The notes: generated by a model from the letters alone, not told the origin. Counted from the stretch's first letter, positions 1 to 11,423 are shown. The stretch is DNA of 64,000 bases from Hoyosella altamirensis (GCF_014191505.1 NZ_JACHWS010000005.1:62001-126000); one strand, 5' to 3'. Translations and numbers: made by a program.

Positions 1-1
1 C

Positions 2-70
2 GACGCCGCGTGGATCACCGGTGAAACCGTCCGCGTCGATGGTGGGCTCCTTGCTACCGGGGGGCTCTGA
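2..70 (+). CDS. Short-chain dehydrogenase/reductase, C-terminal fragment (cut by window start)
   Basis: Only the last 22 codons are in the window, ending with TGA at 68-70. The encoded tail contains ITGETVRVDGG, the conserved C-terminal segment of FabG-like SDR oxidoreductases, where the subunit packs against its neighbour and closes over the substrate. Substrate and cofactor cannot be judged from this piece. It lies 12 bp upstream of the lycopene cyclase gene on the same strand and may be co-transcribed with it. Confidence 0.7.
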   Translation, partial: DAAWITGETVRVDGGLLATGGL

Positions 71-82
71 TAGGCGCGCGCC

Positions 83-1201
83 ATGACTGCGGCTAGCGGC
101 GACGTCGTTGTCGCTGGGCTCGGTCCGGCGGGACGTTCCCTGGCGCACCGGTGCGCCGAGCGCGGTCTGCGCGTCATCGCTGTCGATACGCATCCGGATA
201 GAACGTGGCGGCCCACCTACGGCGCCTGGGCGGACGAGTTGCCGCCATGGCTATCGCCACGAGCGGTCGCAGCGATTGCGCATCAGCCGCACGCGTTCGG
301 AACGCAGGAATGGCGAATTGACCGCGACTACGTGGTGTTTGACACCACTGCGCTCCAGCATTCGCTCACCCTCACCGGATGCACCGTCATCCAGGAGACT
401 GTCACGCGAATCCGGCCGGGAGTCGTTCAGCTTGCAGACGGCACGCATCTCTACGGCAGGGTGGTCGTAGACGCGCGCGGACTACGCGCAGCGCACCATC
501 CGCAGCAAACCGCATTTGGAGTTGCGGTCCCAGCCAGCGCGGCCGAGCCCATTCTCGCGGGGCGGTCCGCTTGGTTCATGGACTGGCGTCCTTCCCCTGC
601 CAGTTCGGGTCCACCGTCGTTTCTCTACGCGATCCCGCTGGGGAAGGGACGTGTTCTGCTGGAGGAGACGTGTCTCGCCGGTAGGCCACCGATCCCATTC
701 GGTGAGCTCGAAACCAGGCTTGATGCCCGTCTGCGGGCGCATGGTGTACGACGTGGCGGACATGAACCCATAGAACGCGTGCGGTTCGCTGTCCAGGCCC
801 CACGGCACCCACAGCGCGGCGTCACCAGCATCGGTGCGCGCGGCGGGATCCTGCACCCGGCGAGTGGCTATAGCGTCGCCGCCTCACTCTCGCTGGCGGA
901 TCCGCTGGCAGACGCGATCGCGTTCAGATCGGATCTCTCAGCAGTGCTTTGGCCGGTACGGGCCCGTCTCGTGTCAGAACTTCGCGAGCGTGGACTCGCT
1001 AGCTTTCTGCGCCTGCCAGGCGACGACGTTCCCGAATTCTTCGATCAGTTCTTCGCCATGCCCGTGCAATTGCAGCGGGCGTACCTTTCGGGCCGAACTG
1101 ACCTCAGCGGGCTCGTCATAGCGATGACGCGGATCTTCCGCGGTCTCTCGCATCGCAAGCGGACGCATCTGATCCGCGGAGTTGTGCGGCCGCGCCTGTA
1201 G
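83..1201 (+). CDS. crtY: Lycopene cyclase family FAD/NAD(P)-binding protein (CrtL/CrtY type)
   Basis: A 372-residue protein with an N-terminal dinucleotide-binding fold (AGLGPAG at residues 11-17 followed by the acidic end of strand 2, AVDTHPDR), the LLEET segment near residues 192-196 and HPASGYS near 258-264. These are the landmarks of the plant/bacterial lycopene beta-cyclase family, which turns the linear ends of lycopene into beta-ionone rings at the membrane. Length matches the family. The ATG has no strong Shine-Dalgarno; an SDR tail ends 12 bp upstream. No other carotenoid genes are in the window, so the pathway role is inferred from family only; a different hydrophobic polyene substrate is possible. 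Confidence 0.75.
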   Translation: MTAASGDVVVAGLGPAGRSLAHRCAERGLRVIAVDTHPDRTWRPTYGAWADELPPWLSPRAVAAIAHQPHAFGTQEWRIDRDYVVFDTTALQHSLTLTGCTVIQETVTRIRPGVVQLADGTHLYGRVVVDARGLRAAHHPQQTAFGVAVPASAAEPILAGRSAWFMDWRPSPASSGPPSFLYAIPLGKGRVLLEETCLAGRPPIPFGELETRLDARLRAHGVRRGGHEPIERVRFAVQAPRHPQRGVTSIGARGGILHPASGYSVAASLSLADPLADAIAFRSDLSAVLWPVRARLVSELRERGLASFLRLPGDDVPEFFDQFFAMPVQLQRAYLSGRTDLSGLVIAMTRIFRGLSHRKRTHLIRGVVRPRL

Positions 1202-1215
1202 CCACAAACGCTAGG

Positions 1216-1328
1216 GGTACTTTTTCCCGGGCATGTTCGATTTGTACAAATCTGGCCCCGAGACTGTACGTAAAGTACCGCACGAGAAATCTGGTATCCC
1301 TCTCGACAGCTACGCGTGTGGCGAGAGG
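1216..1328. other. Convergent intergenic region with nested palindromes (possible terminators)
   Basis: Between the stops of the lycopene cyclase gene (+) and sufT (-). Seen directly: an 8-bp inverted repeat GGTACTTT/AAAGTACC (1216-1223, 1272-1279) enclosing a perfect 14-bp palindrome GATTTGTACAAATC (1239-1252), then a 7-bp stem CCTCTCG/CGAGAGG (1299-1305, 1322-1328) lying 14 nt past the sufT stop. No clear U-tract follows either hairpin. They may end the two convergent transcripts; a protein-binding site is the alternative for the 14-bp palindrome. Confidence 0.4.
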
Positions 1329-1341
1329 TAATCCAGTGTCG

Positions 1342-1677
1342 CTATACGGTGAAGCCGAGAGCGCGGAGCTGCTCCCGCCCGTCATCAGTGATCTTCTCCG
1401 GCCCCCACGGCGGCATCCACACCCAATTGATCTTCAGGTCGGAGCACAAACCACTCCTCACTAGCGCGGACCGGGTCTGCTCCTCGATAACATCTGTTAG
1501 AGGGCAAGCGGCCGAGGTCAGCGTCATGTTGACAGTGGCCACGGCTTCGTCGTCGATTTCGATGCCATAAACAAGTCCGAGATCCACGACGTTGATGCCC
1601 AATTCAGGGTCCACCACATCGCGCATGGCCTCCTCAACATCGTCGAGCGGAGGAATTGTCACATTAGCGTCAGTCAT
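1342..1677 (-). CDS. sufT: MIP18/DUF59 family Fe-S assembly factor SufT
   Basis: A 111-residue single-domain protein of the MIP18 (DUF59) family. It shows the family core VVDPELGINVVDLGLVYGI near residues 21-39, and the conserved cysteine at about residue 58 in SAACPLT, implicated in Fe-S cluster handling. It is the last gene of the suf operon; its ATG overlaps the sufU stop by one base. It corresponds in position to Rv1466 of M. tuberculosis. The likely role is maturation or transfer of clusters built on SufBCD, in the cytoplasm. Length and motifs are normal. Confidence 0.88.
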   Translation of the reverse strand: MTDANVTIPPLDDVEEAMRDVVDPELGINVVDLGLVYGIEIDDEAVATVNMTLTSAACPLTDVIEEQTRSALVRSGLCSDLKINWVWMPPWGPEKITDDGREQLRALGFTV

Positions 1678-2134
1678 TACTGCTGTCCTTCTCTGGATGT
1701 GCCTTCAGTTATCTGAACAACGGCATCCTTGAATGCCATCCATCCCAACAGCGCGCATTTGACCCGAGCCGGGTATTTCGCCACCCCGGCAAATGCAATG
1801 CCGTCCCCCAGGAGATCTTCATCACCCTCGATCGTCCCTCTGCTCCCGATCATTTCCTGGAACGCACCGACGATTTTCAGCGCGTCACCCAGTGGGAGAC
1901 CGATCAGCTGGTCTGTCAGCACTGATGTCGAAGCTTGGCTGATCGAGCATCCCTGACCGTCGTAGGAGATATCGGCGACAGCATCTTGTTCGATGTGCAC
2001 GCGAAGCGTGATCTCGTCACCGCAAGTGGGATTTACGTGATGCACTTCCGCACCGAACGGTTCGCGAAGGCCCCGATGGTGCGGATGCTTGTAATGGTCC
2101 AGGATCACTTCCTGGTACATCTGGTCGAGTCGCA

Positions 2135-2135
<1 letters not shown>
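1677..2135 (-). CDS. sufU: Fe-S assembly / sulfur-relay protein SufU
   Basis: 152 residues, NifU/IscU-like fold of the SufU branch. Cysteines are at about positions 38 (TCGDEI), 63 (GQGCSIS) and 127 (RVKCALLGW), with Asp 40 next to the first: the zinc-binding set of SufU proteins. In Gram-positive bacteria SufU is the zinc-dependent sulfur acceptor that relays persulfide from SufS to SufBCD. Start and stop overlap both neighbours by one base (sufS upstream, sufT downstream), so translation is probably coupled along the operon. Confidence 0.92.
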
Positions 2136-4196
<2,061 letters not shown>

Positions 4197-4232
4197 TCGA
4201 TTCCTTAACGAGTCTTAAAGTGAGCAGTCTGG

Positions 4233-5486
4233 TCAGGCGCCGATCGCGCCGAGTTCGGCCTCGATCGCGGCGTCGATGCGTTCCCGAACATCGGGCACCG
4301 CGATTTTGTCGATGAGTTCGCGGAAGAAGCCGCGCACGACGAGGCGCCGCGCCTGGTCTTCTGGGATGCCGCGCGAGCGCAGGTAGAACAGCTGCTCGTC
4401 GTCAAAGCGGCCGGTGGCGCTGGCATGGCCAGCCCCGCGGATTTCACCGGTCTCGATTTCCAGGTTCGGAACCGAGTCAGCGCGAGCGCCGTCCGTCAGT
4501 ACGAGGTTGCGGTTCAGCTCGAAGGTTTCGGTACCTTCCGCGGCCGCACGGATCAGTACGTCACCGATCCAGACCGTGTGCGCGTCGCCTTTGCTGCCGG
4601 GAGCAGCGTGAGCTGCTGCCGATTCGCCCTGCAGGGCACCCTTGTAGACGACATTCGACTTGCAATGCGGAACCGCGTGGTCCACCAGTAACCGGTGCTC
4701 GATGTGCTGGCCCGCATCAGCGAAATACAGGCCGAACAGTTCAGCATCGCCACCGGGCGCGCTGAAACGCACGGTTGTGGAGGTACGCGCGAGGTCACCG
4801 CCAAGGCTCACCGCGAAGTGCCGAAAAACAGCGTCACGGCCGACCTTGGTGTGCTCGGATCGGGCGTGAACAGCAGTTTCCGCCCAGTCCTGCACTGATA
4901 CCACGCTCAGACGCGCGCTGTCGCCGATTATGAACTCGACGTTGTCCGCGATCGTACCGTCACCCTTGTGGTCGAGAACGACGGTTGCGCGACCGAATGC
5001 TTCGACGCGAATCTGGAGGTGCGCGTATGCGACATTTCCCGCACCGGGGCCGGTCACCGTCACCGTGATCGGGTCCGCGACTTCCTCTTCCCGGCCCACC
5101 GTGATAACTGTGGCCTGCTCAAATCCGGAGTAAGCGGCGGCGGCAACACGATCAGTCGGGGCACCGGCTTCGCCGAGGCGCTGATCATCGCGGCCGACGG
5201 ATTCCACCGTCACGCCCTTCGTCTCAGTTACCTCAATACCAACCTTCGAGTTCGGCGTGGCCGTGCCGTCATGAAGGCCACGCAGGCGGCGCATGGGCGT
5301 AAACCGCCACAGCTCGTCACGGCCAGACGGTATCTCAAAGGCGTTCACGTCAAACGAGGAGAACAACTCTCCCTTGTTGACGGCCGGAGTCGCCCCTGCA
5401 GTGCTCGCGGCCGCTTCCCGGTTTTCACCAGCAATCGCGCCCTGCACTCCAGCGGCGCCGACACCAGCAGGTGTACTGGCAGTCAC
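4233..5486 (-). CDS. sufD: Fe-S cluster assembly scaffold protein SufD
   Basis: 417 residues, GTG start overlapping the sufB stop by one base. The C-terminal two thirds is the SufB/SufD beta-helix fold, with the diagnostic ending DEQLFYLRSRGIPEDQARRLVVRGFF that mirrors the end of SufB. The N-terminal part is alanine/glycine rich and poorly conserved, as usual for SufD. It pairs with SufB and SufC to form the scaffold on which clusters are built. Assigned to SufD rather than SufB from operon order, length and the divergent N-terminus. Confidence 0.92.
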   Translation of the reverse strand: MTASTPAGVGAAGVQGAIAGENREAAASTAGATPAVNKGELFSSFDVNAFEIPSGRDELWRFTPMRRLRGLHDGTATPNSKVGIEVTETKGVTVESVGRDDQRLGEAGAPTDRVAAAAYSGFEQATVITVGREEEVADPITVTVTGPGAGNVAYAHLQIRVEAFGRATVVLDHKGDGTIADNVEFIIGDSARLSVVSVQDWAETAVHARSEHTKVGRDAVFRHFAVSLGGDLARTSTTVRFSAPGGDAELFGLYFADAGQHIEHRLLVDHAVPHCKSNVVYKGALQGESAAAHAAPGSKGDAHTVWIGDVLIRAAAEGTETFELNRNLVLTDGARADSVPNLEIETGEIRGAGHASATGRFDDEQLFYLRSRGIPEDQARRLVVRGFFRELIDKIAVPDVRERIDAAIEAELGAIGA

Positions 5487-6940
5487 TAGCCCACGGCCCC
5501 TTCCATTTGCAGTTCAATCAGTCGGTTGAGTTCAAGTGCGTACTCCATGGGGAGTTCCTTCGCGATCGGCTCGACGAAACCGCGCACGATGAGCGCCATC
5601 GCCTCGTCTTCGTTCAGCCCACGGCTCATGAGGTAGAACAACTGATCCTCACTCACCTTCGAAACCGTGGCTTCGTGGCCCATCGTCACGTCGTCCTCGC
5701 GGATATCGACGTAGGGGTAGGTGTCGCTGCGGCTGATGGTATCGACGAGCAGTGCGTCGCACTTGACCGTTGACTTCGAGCCGTAAGCGCCCTTGTTGAC
5801 CTGAACAAGTCCGCGGTAAGAGGCGCGGCCGCCGCCCCGTGCAACAGACTTGCTGATGATCGTCGAAGAGGTGTGGGGCGCGAGGTGCAGCATCTTCGCG
5901 CCCGTGTCCTGGTGCTGACCTTCACCGGCGAACGCGACTGAAAGGACCTCGCCCTTCGCGTGCTCGCCCGTCATCCAGACGGCCGGGTACTTCATCGTCA
6001 CCTTCGAACCGATGTTGCCGTCGATCCATTCCATTGTGGCGCCAGCCTCGGCCTTGGCGCGCTTGGTAACGAGGTTGTACACGTTGTTCGACCAGTTCTG
6101 AATCGTCGTGTAGCGGCAGCGGCCACCCTTTTTGACGACGATCTCGACGACAGCCGAGTGCAGCGAATCTGTCTTGTAGATCGGTGCGGTGCAGCCTTCG
6201 ACGTAGTGCACGTACGCGCCTTCATCAACGATGATGAGCGTCCGCTCGAACTGACCCATGTTCTCGGTGTTGATGCGGAAATACGCCTGCAGTGGGATGT
6301 CGACATGAACGCCGGGCGGTACATAGATAAACGAACCGCCGGACCACACGGAGGTGTTCAGCGCTGAGAATTTGTTGTCACCAGCGGGGATGACTGAACC
6401 GAAGTATTCCTTGAACAGCTCGGGATGCTCGCGCAGCCCTGAGTCGGTGTCGAGGAAAATAACACCTTGCTGTTCGAGATCCTCGCGAATCTGGTGGTAG
6501 ACCACCTCGGACTCGTACTGAGCCGCGACGCCGGACACAAGGCGCTGCTTCTCCGCTTCAGGGATGCCGAGCCTGTCGTAGGTGTTCTTGATGTCTTCAG
6601 GCAGGTCTTCCCAGCTCGCTGCTTGCTTTTCAGTCGAACGCACAAAGTACTTGATGTTGTCGAAATCAACGCCGGTAACGTCGGCGCCCCACTGAGGGAG
6701 AGGCTTACGGTCGAAGATGCGCAACGCCTTCAGGCGCGCGTCGAGCATCCATTCAGGCTCGTCCTTCTTCGATGAGATATCGCGTACGACCTCCTCGGAG
6801 AGTCCGCGGCGCGCGATCGAGCCTGCGTCATCCTTGTCGGACCAGCCATAGGCATAGTGGCCCAGCGACGCGATCGTCTCTTCCTGGGTTAGCGGCGCCG
6901 TTCCCGTGGCAACCGCACCGGGCTCTGACGTGACTGTCAT
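5486..6940 (-). CDS. sufB: Fe-S cluster assembly scaffold protein SufB
   Basis: 484 residues, highly conserved SufB. Landmarks include [13 protein letters not shown] near the N-terminus, the central YIPPG-like segment [27 protein letters not shown] with its conserved cysteine, and [17 protein letters not shown] near the end. The M. tuberculosis homologue is interrupted by an intein; here the reading frame is continuous with normal length and has no intein. The ATG overlaps the sufR stop by 4 bp, so it is translated from the sufR message. Confidence 0.95.
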   Translation of the reverse strand: MTVTSEPGAVATGTAPLTQEETIASLGHYAYGWSDKDDAGSIARRGLSEEVVRDISSKKDEPEWMLDARLKALRIFDRKPLPQWGADVTGVDFDNIKYFVRSTEKQAASWEDLPEDIKNTYDRLGIPEAEKQRLVSGVAAQYESEVVYHQIREDLEQQGVIFLDTDSGLREHPELFKEYFGSVIPAGDNKFSALNTSVWSGGSFIYVPPGVHVDIPLQAYFRINTENMGQFERTLIIVDEGAYVHYVEGCTAPIYKTDSLHSAVVEIVVKKGGRCRYTTIQNWSNNVYNLVTKRAKAEAGATMEWIDGNIGSKVTMKYPAVWMTGEHAKGEVLSVAFAGEGQHQDTGAKMLHLAPHTSSTIISKSVARGGGRASYRGLVQVNKGAYGSKSTVKCDALLVDTISRSDTYPYVDIREDDVTMGHEATVSKVSEDQLFYLMSRGLNEDEAMALIVRGFVEPIAKELPMEYALELNRLIELQMEGAVG

Positions 6941-7767
6941 GTGCGCTCCTCCCGGAGTCGATGGTTATCCGCTGCGGGCTGTGCAACGGAGGGATTTCGT
7001 GTGGCTTGTGGCGCATCGGCGGCATCTTTGCTGGAAGCGTCACCAAACACCGTAAGGGGGACGTGGGTGGTGCAGGCGCAGTCGCCGTTGGCGATCGTCG
7101 CCAGGCGCTGCACGTGCGTCCCGAGCACTTCGGCGAAAACCTGCTCCTCAGCCTCACACAGTTGCGGGAACTGCGCTGCAACATGCGACACGGGGCAATG
7201 ATGCTGACAGATCTCAACACCGAGCCCCACCCTGCGCGTGGAGGCGGCGTAACCGGCAGCCGTGAGGGCATCTGCGACACGCTCAGCAGTACGTTCGACA
7301 GACTCCGGATCCCGCTGGACGGAACCGACAATCGAACGCACCCGGCGGTCCGCGAAACGCTCAAGCGCCTGCTCGCCACCGATTTCCCGGAGTTCACGCA
7401 TCGCTGCGGTAGCAAGGTCATCGTAGGCGTGCTGCAAGTGATCCCGCCCGGCTGCGGACAGCATGTACTGCTTAGCTGGCCGGCCTCGCCCACGATCTCT
7501 CAGGACGCGGGGCGGAGCGATTTCCGCGTAACCATTGTCAATTAGTACATCGAGGTGCCTGCGCACACCCGCCGCACTCAATCCAAGGCGAGAACTGATC
7601 GCCGAAGCCGTGATCGGTCCGCGCTCCAGCAACAGCCGCACAACCTCTGCGCGTGTGTGCCCTTCGTGCGCGAAACCAGACGGTGCCAGACCCTGGGAGC
7701 GCAGCGGCGCACCGGTAGAGCGGCTGGCTCCACCTTTAGCACCGTCGGACACTCCTGCTGTTTTCAC
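6937..7767 (-). CDS. sufR: Fe-S sensing transcriptional repressor SufR
   Basis: About 276 residues from a GTG at 7767 (an alternative GTG lies at 7752; neither has an ideal Shine-Dalgarno). A winged helix-turn-helix ([38 protein letters not shown]) sits near the N-terminus. The C-terminal half carries CQHHCP, a further Cys in PQLCEAE and a CAC pair, consistent with the Fe-S cluster ligands of SufR. Its position, first gene of sufRBDCSUT and divergent from mptB, is that of Rv1460. It is expected to repress the operon when its cluster is intact. A palindrome overlapping its 5' end is a probable operator. Confidence 0.88.
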   Translation of the reverse strand: MKTAGVSDGAKGGASRSTGAPLRSQGLAPSGFAHEGHTRAEVVRLLLERGPITASAISSRLGLSAAGVRRHLDVLIDNGYAEIAPPRVLRDRGRGRPAKQYMLSAAGRDHLQHAYDDLATAAMRELREIGGEQALERFADRRVRSIVGSVQRDPESVERTAERVADALTAAGYAASTRRVGLGVEICQHHCPVSHVAAQFPQLCEAEEQVFAEVLGTHVQRLATIANGDCACTTHVPLTVFGDASSKDAADAPQATRNPSVAQPAADNHRLREERT

Positions 7768-7768
7768 A

Positions 7769-7780
7769 ACACTAGTGTGA
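7769..7780. promoter_or_regulatory. Candidate SufR operator
   Basis: ACACTAGTGTGA at 7769-7780 contains the perfect 10-bp palindrome ACACTAGTGT and touches the sufR GTG. Half-sites of the ACACT/TGTGA kind have been reported for mycobacterial SufR, as I recall, with a longer spacer than the 2 bp here. Placement at the start of the autoregulated operon supports an operator; the binding itself is inference. Confidence 0.45.
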
Positions 7781-7871
7781 CGCAATTCCCGGGATGATTC
7801 TACCCAGGCCACCCTCACTCGGGTGTGGAGTGGCTCACCACGCCACCTGCACCGCTGTCTTATGCCACCGC

Positions 7872-7877
7872 TACGCT
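7872..7877 (+). promoter_or_regulatory. Candidate -10 element for leaderless mptB
   Basis: TACGCT fits the actinobacterial TANNNT -10 pattern and ends 6 bp before the GTG at 7884. The region in front of that GTG has no Shine-Dalgarno. This spacing would place transcription start at or next to the start codon, as in leaderless mycobacterial mRNAs. Inferred from spacing only. Confidence 0.35.
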
Positions 7878-7883
7878 CGTACT

Positions 7884-9566
7884 GTGCCGGAGATTGATCA
7901 CGCGGATTCACAGGGAGAAAGCGACCGTACACAGTGGTCCGCGCCCGCCCGCCGCACGCGCTTCCGGGAGCTCGACGAAAAGGTCGCACACCTTCACGGA
8001 CAGGAATTCAGCAAGCCCGGGCTCGATGCGGTGGAAACCGCACAACTGAAGGGTGTGCGCCGATTCGGGGCTGCTGGGGCGATCCTCATGGCCTTCGCCG
8101 CCCTGGGAGCGGGTGCGCAGCCTGTCCTCCAGAATCCCGTGACGGGAATGCGTATATTCGGCTTGCCCGCGCGCATGACCACTGTTTCTCTGACACTCGG
8201 TATCACCGGAACCGTCATGGTGACGCTCGCCTGGCTCATGGTCGGCCGTTTCGTCCTCGGCGGGTTCGTTACACAGTCAGCACCGCGGCGCATGACACGA
8301 GGACAGCTCGACTACACGCTTCTGCTGTGGATCACACCGCTGCTGGTGGCGCCTCCGATGTTCAGCCGTGACGTGTACTCCTACCTCGCGCAAAGCGAAA
8401 TCGGCGCGCGCGGACTTGATCCATACGCGTTAGGACCGGCCCAGGCGCTCGGCGTGGATCACGTGCTGACGCGAACGGTCCCGAACATCTGGCGCGAAAC
8501 GCCAGCACCGTACGGCCCGCTCTTCCTGTGGATGGGCGAAGGGATCGCGTCGCTGACCGGTTACAACATTGTTCCGGGCATTCTCCTGCACCGCGGTCTC
8601 GCGGTTGTTGGCGTGCTGATGATCATCTGGGCTTTGCCGCGGCTGGCCCGCAGGTGCGGAGTTGACCCAGTGATCGCCCTCTGGCTGGGTGCTGCCAACC
8701 CCCTCGTGATCTTCCATCTTGTCGCGGGCATCCACAACGAGGCACTCATGATCGGCATGATGGTGGTCGGAGTGGAACTTGCGCTGCGCGCCATCGAAAC
8801 CTCGAGTCCACTCACCCGGCTGAATCTTGCCCTGCTCCTTGCAGGAGTCTTCGTCATAGTCTTATCGGCGACGATCAAAATTCCTTCTCTGCTCGCGCTC
8901 GGGTTCGTCGGAATGGCGCTCGCGCGACGATGGGGCCGCGGCCTGATCTCGATGGCTGCCGCCGCAGCCCTCCTTGGCATCGTCGCGATTATCGGAATCG
9001 CCAGCATGAGCCTGATCAGTGGGCTTGGCTTCGGCTGGGTAAATACCCTTGGGACTGCCAACGCGGTGCGAAGCTGGATGTCGATACCCACACTGCTCGG
9101 CCTTGCTACCGGGCAGGCTGGCGTATTCCTCGGGCTGGGCGATCACACGACGGCCATCCTCAATGTGACGCGCCCGATCGCCGCGGCGATTGCTGCCATG
9201 CTCATCACCCGGATGCTCTTCGCGACACACTCTGGGCGGCTCCACGCAATCGGGGCGCTCGGAGTCTCAATGGCCGCGCTTGTGTTTCTGTTCCCCGTGG
9301 TGCAGCCGTGGTACTTGCTGTGGGCCCTCATTCCGCTCGCCGCGTGGGCAACGCGGCCAGTCTTCCGCATACCCGCGATTGGAGTATCCGCCGTCATCAG
9401 CGTGATTCTCATGCCTAACGGCGCTGAATATCCTGCGTGGACAATCTTTCAGGCCGTCATCGCCACGATCGCGACCTTCACGGTCCTGTTCGCGGTCCTC
9501 TACACCCGGCCGCTCTGGCGTTCGTTCCTGGACGGCGTTTTTCGCCGGAGCGCCGCGAGCGCCTAA
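7884..9566 (+). CDS. mptB: Polyprenol-phosphate-mannose alpha-(1->6)-mannosyltransferase MptB
   Basis: 560 residues from the GTG at 7884 (the frame is open upstream, but homology-like sequence begins after it). A multi-pass membrane protein of the GT-C superfamily, with a dozen or so hydrophobic segments. A loop containing MFSRDVYSYLAQSEIGARGLDPY holds the acidic pair RDV/YSY typical of GT-C mannosyltransferases. Divergent from sufR and followed by an ABC pair, exactly as Rv1459c (MptB), which builds the proximal alpha-1,6-mannan of lipomannan/lipoarabinomannan on the outer face of the membrane from polyprenyl-phosphomannose. Confidence 0.87.
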   Translation: MPEIDHADSQGESDRTQWSAPARRTRFRELDEKVAHLHGQEFSKPGLDAVETAQLKGVRRFGAAGAILMAFAALGAGAQPVLQNPVTGMRIFGLPARMTTVSLTLGITGTVMVTLAWLMVGRFVLGGFVTQSAPRRMTRGQLDYTLLLWITPLLVAPPMFSRDVYSYLAQSEIGARGLDPYALGPAQALGVDHVLTRTVPNIWRETPAPYGPLFLWMGEGIASLTGYNIVPGILLHRGLAVVGVLMIIWALPRLARRCGVDPVIALWLGAANPLVIFHLVAGIHNEALMIGMMVVGVELALRAIETSSPLTRLNLALLLAGVFVIVLSATIKIPSLLALGFVGMALARRWGRGLISMAAAAALLGIVAIIGIASMSLISGLGFGWVNTLGTANAVRSWMSIPTLLGLATGQAGVFLGLGDHTTAILNVTRPIAAAIAAMLITRMLFATHSGRLHAIGALGVSMAALVFLFPVVQPWYLLWALIPLAAWATRPVFRIPAIGVSAVISVILMPNGAEYPAWTIFQAVIATIATFTVLFAVLYTRPLWRSFLDGVFRRSAASA

Positions 9567-9577
9567 TCTGGTTCGTC

Positions 9578-10525
9578 GTGACTACTCAACTGCCGTCGCC
9601 GCCCCGCACCCCAGCGGTAGAACTGCTCGGGGTTACGAAGCGTTTTGGCGCCACCGAGGCAGTGAAAGGTCTGGACCTATCGGTTGAAGCGGGCCAAGTC
9701 CTCGCACTGCTGGGGCCCAACGGCGCTGGCAAGACCACCACTGTCGAAATCTGCGAGGGTTTCCTGGCTGCGGATGGCGGCAAGGTGCGGGTGCTCGGGC
9801 TCGACCCGGCGGCGCATGCCGCACAACTGAAGCCACGGATCGGGGTGATGCTGCAAGGTGGAGGCGCCTATCCGGGCGCGCGTGCCGGTGAAATGCTTCG
9901 CCTCATAGCCCGCTATTCGCGTAACCCGCTCGATCCTGACTGGCTACTCAGCACCCTGGGGCTGACGGAAGCGGCCAACACCCCTTACCGTCGCCTTTCC
10001 GGGGGACAGCAACAGCGACTTTCGCTGGCGAGCGCCCTTATCGGGCGCCCCGAATTAGTGTTTCTGGACGAGCCCACAGCAGGACTCGATGCCCAGGCGC
10101 GGCATCTAGTGTGGGAACTGATTGATGCGCTCCGGCGCGACGGCGTGAGTGTCCTCCTCACGACGCACATGATGAATGAGGCTGAACACCTCGCCGACCA
10201 CATCGTGATCATCGATCACGGCCGTGTTGTCGATCAAGGCACGCCCGCGGATCTCACTCGGCGAGACGCACAGGATCAACTGCGTTTCAGCGCCCCGCCA
10301 CGCCTAGAAACCGACCTACTGCTCCTTGCTCTGCCAGAAGGCTATCGCTGCCACGAATGCTCACCTGGTGAATACCTGATCGAAGGCGAAATCACGCCGC
10401 AAGTGCTCTCCACGGTTACCGCATGGTTCGCGCGGATCAATGTCCTCGCCACGAATCTGCGGGTCGAACAGCGCACGCTCGAGGACGTCTTCCTCGACCT
10501 CACCGGCCGTGAATTGAGAGGCTGA
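9578..10525 (+). CDS. ABC transporter ATP-binding protein (DrrA-like exporter ATPase)
   Basis: 315 residues from the GTG at 9578, 11 bp after the mptB stop. Walker A GPNGAGKT, signature RLSGGQQQRLSLASAL, Walker B LVFLDEPTAGLD and the switch TTHMM are all intact. The C-terminal extension of about 90 residues is typical of daunorubicin-resistance-type (DrrA/NatA) ATPases. It is followed 2 bp later by its permease. Equivalent in position to Rv1458c. The exported substrate is unknown; linkage to mptB and ctaA suggests a cell-envelope role but does not prove it. Confidence 0.88.
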   Translation: MTTQLPSPPRTPAVELLGVTKRFGATEAVKGLDLSVEAGQVLALLGPNGAGKTTTVEICEGFLAADGGKVRVLGLDPAAHAAQLKPRIGVMLQGGGAYPGARAGEMLRLIARYSRNPLDPDWLLSTLGLTEAANTPYRRLSGGQQQRLSLASALIGRPELVFLDEPTAGLDAQARHLVWELIDALRRDGVSVLLTTHMMNEAEHLADHIVIIDHGRVVDQGTPADLTRRDAQDQLRFSAPPRLETDLLLLALPEGYRCHECSPGEYLIEGEITPQVLSTVTAWFARINVLATNLRVEQRTLEDVFLDLTGRELRG

Positions 10526-10527
10526 CA

Positions 10528-11352
10528 GTGTCTGACCCGTCTGACCTGCCTGGTTCCACGCGCGTCACCGCGAACCGCTTTCCTGCTGGAACGTTCACGC
10601 CGTCGCCGCACCCCAGCCGCCCGCTCCCCATGCTTGCCGCGCAGACGCGTCTCGAACTGGTCTTGCTCCTCCGCAATGGGGAGCAGCTACTGCTCACGAT
10701 GCTGATCCCAATCTCATTGCTGATCGGTTTTGCGGTACTTCCCATCGGTGACCTCGGCGAATCACGCACCAACGCGATCGTTCCCGGGATCCTCGCCCTG
10801 GCGATCATGTCCACAGCATTCACCGGCCAAGCGATAGCCGTAGGATTTGATCGCCGCTACGGAGCATTGAAACGGCTCGGCGCGACAGCCTTGCCGAAAT
10901 GGGCGATCATTGGCGGGAAGAGCTGCGCTGTAGTGCTGGTGGTCTGCCTGCAGATGGCGCTGCTAGTGGCGATTGGAGTGGCACTAGGCTGGCGCCCCAG
11001 TCTCACGGGACTCGCATTAGCGGTGCCCGCCGTCGCGCTCGGCACTGTGGCGTTCGCAGCAATGGGCCTCTTCATCGGCGGCTGGCTCCGTGCAGAGATC
11101 GTCCTGGCCCTCGCAAATATTCTGTGGTTCGCGCTCGCCGGCATCGGGAGCCTCGTCATCGCGGCGCGGCTGTACGGCGAGGAGTTCCCCGGCCTTGCAC
11201 ATGCTTTCGCGCGAATCACACCGTCGGGCGCACTGGTCGAGTCGCTGGCGATGGCGTTCGACGGGGCCGCGGACCTCACTGGGTATGCGGTACTCGCGGC
11301 ATGGGCTGCCGCGTGCGCATTTGGCGCGTTTCGCACCTTCCGCTGGGTGTGA
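10528..11352 (+). CDS. ABC transporter permease (ABC-2 type)
   Basis: 274 residues with about six hydrophobic segments in an ABC-2 arrangement (LLLTMLIPISLLIGFAVL, IVPGILALAIMSTAFTG, then four C-terminal helices). The cytoplasmic motif DRRYGALKRLGATALPKW is typical of DrrB-like permeases, where it couples to the ATPase. The gene starts 2 bp after the ATPase stop, so the two form one exporter, equivalent to Rv1457c. The N-terminal 30 residues are proline-rich and cytosolic. Substrate unknown. Confidence 0.85.
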   Translation: MSDPSDLPGSTRVTANRFPAGTFTPSPHPSRPLPMLAAQTRLELVLLLRNGEQLLLTMLIPISLLIGFAVLPIGDLGESRTNAIVPGILALAIMSTAFTGQAIAVGFDRRYGALKRLGATALPKWAIIGGKSCAVVLVVCLQMALLVAIGVALGWRPSLTGLALAVPAVALGTVAFAAMGLFIGGWLRAEIVLALANILWFALAGIGSLVIAARLYGEEFPGLAHAFARITPSGALVESLAMAFDGAADLTGYAVLAAWAAACAFGAFRTFRWV

Positions 11353-11423
11353 GGACACGCCGGGCCAGCAGGTTGGGCGGGGAGTCACGTTTGCCCGATG
11401 GTCATGAAAACCGCTCGAAGAGT

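Noticed and set aside
4968-5489. 173-codon plus-strand frame opposite sufD
   Set aside because: Antisense shadow without a ribosome-binding site or recognisable domain.
5486-6940. Possible intein in sufB, as in M. tuberculosis
   Set aside because: The frame is 484 codons, normal SufB length, with no splice-junction or homing-endonuclease motifs.
6828-7493. 221-codon minus-strand frame across sufR and sufB
   Set aside because: Out of frame with both genes; its composition is typical of a high-GC shadow frame.
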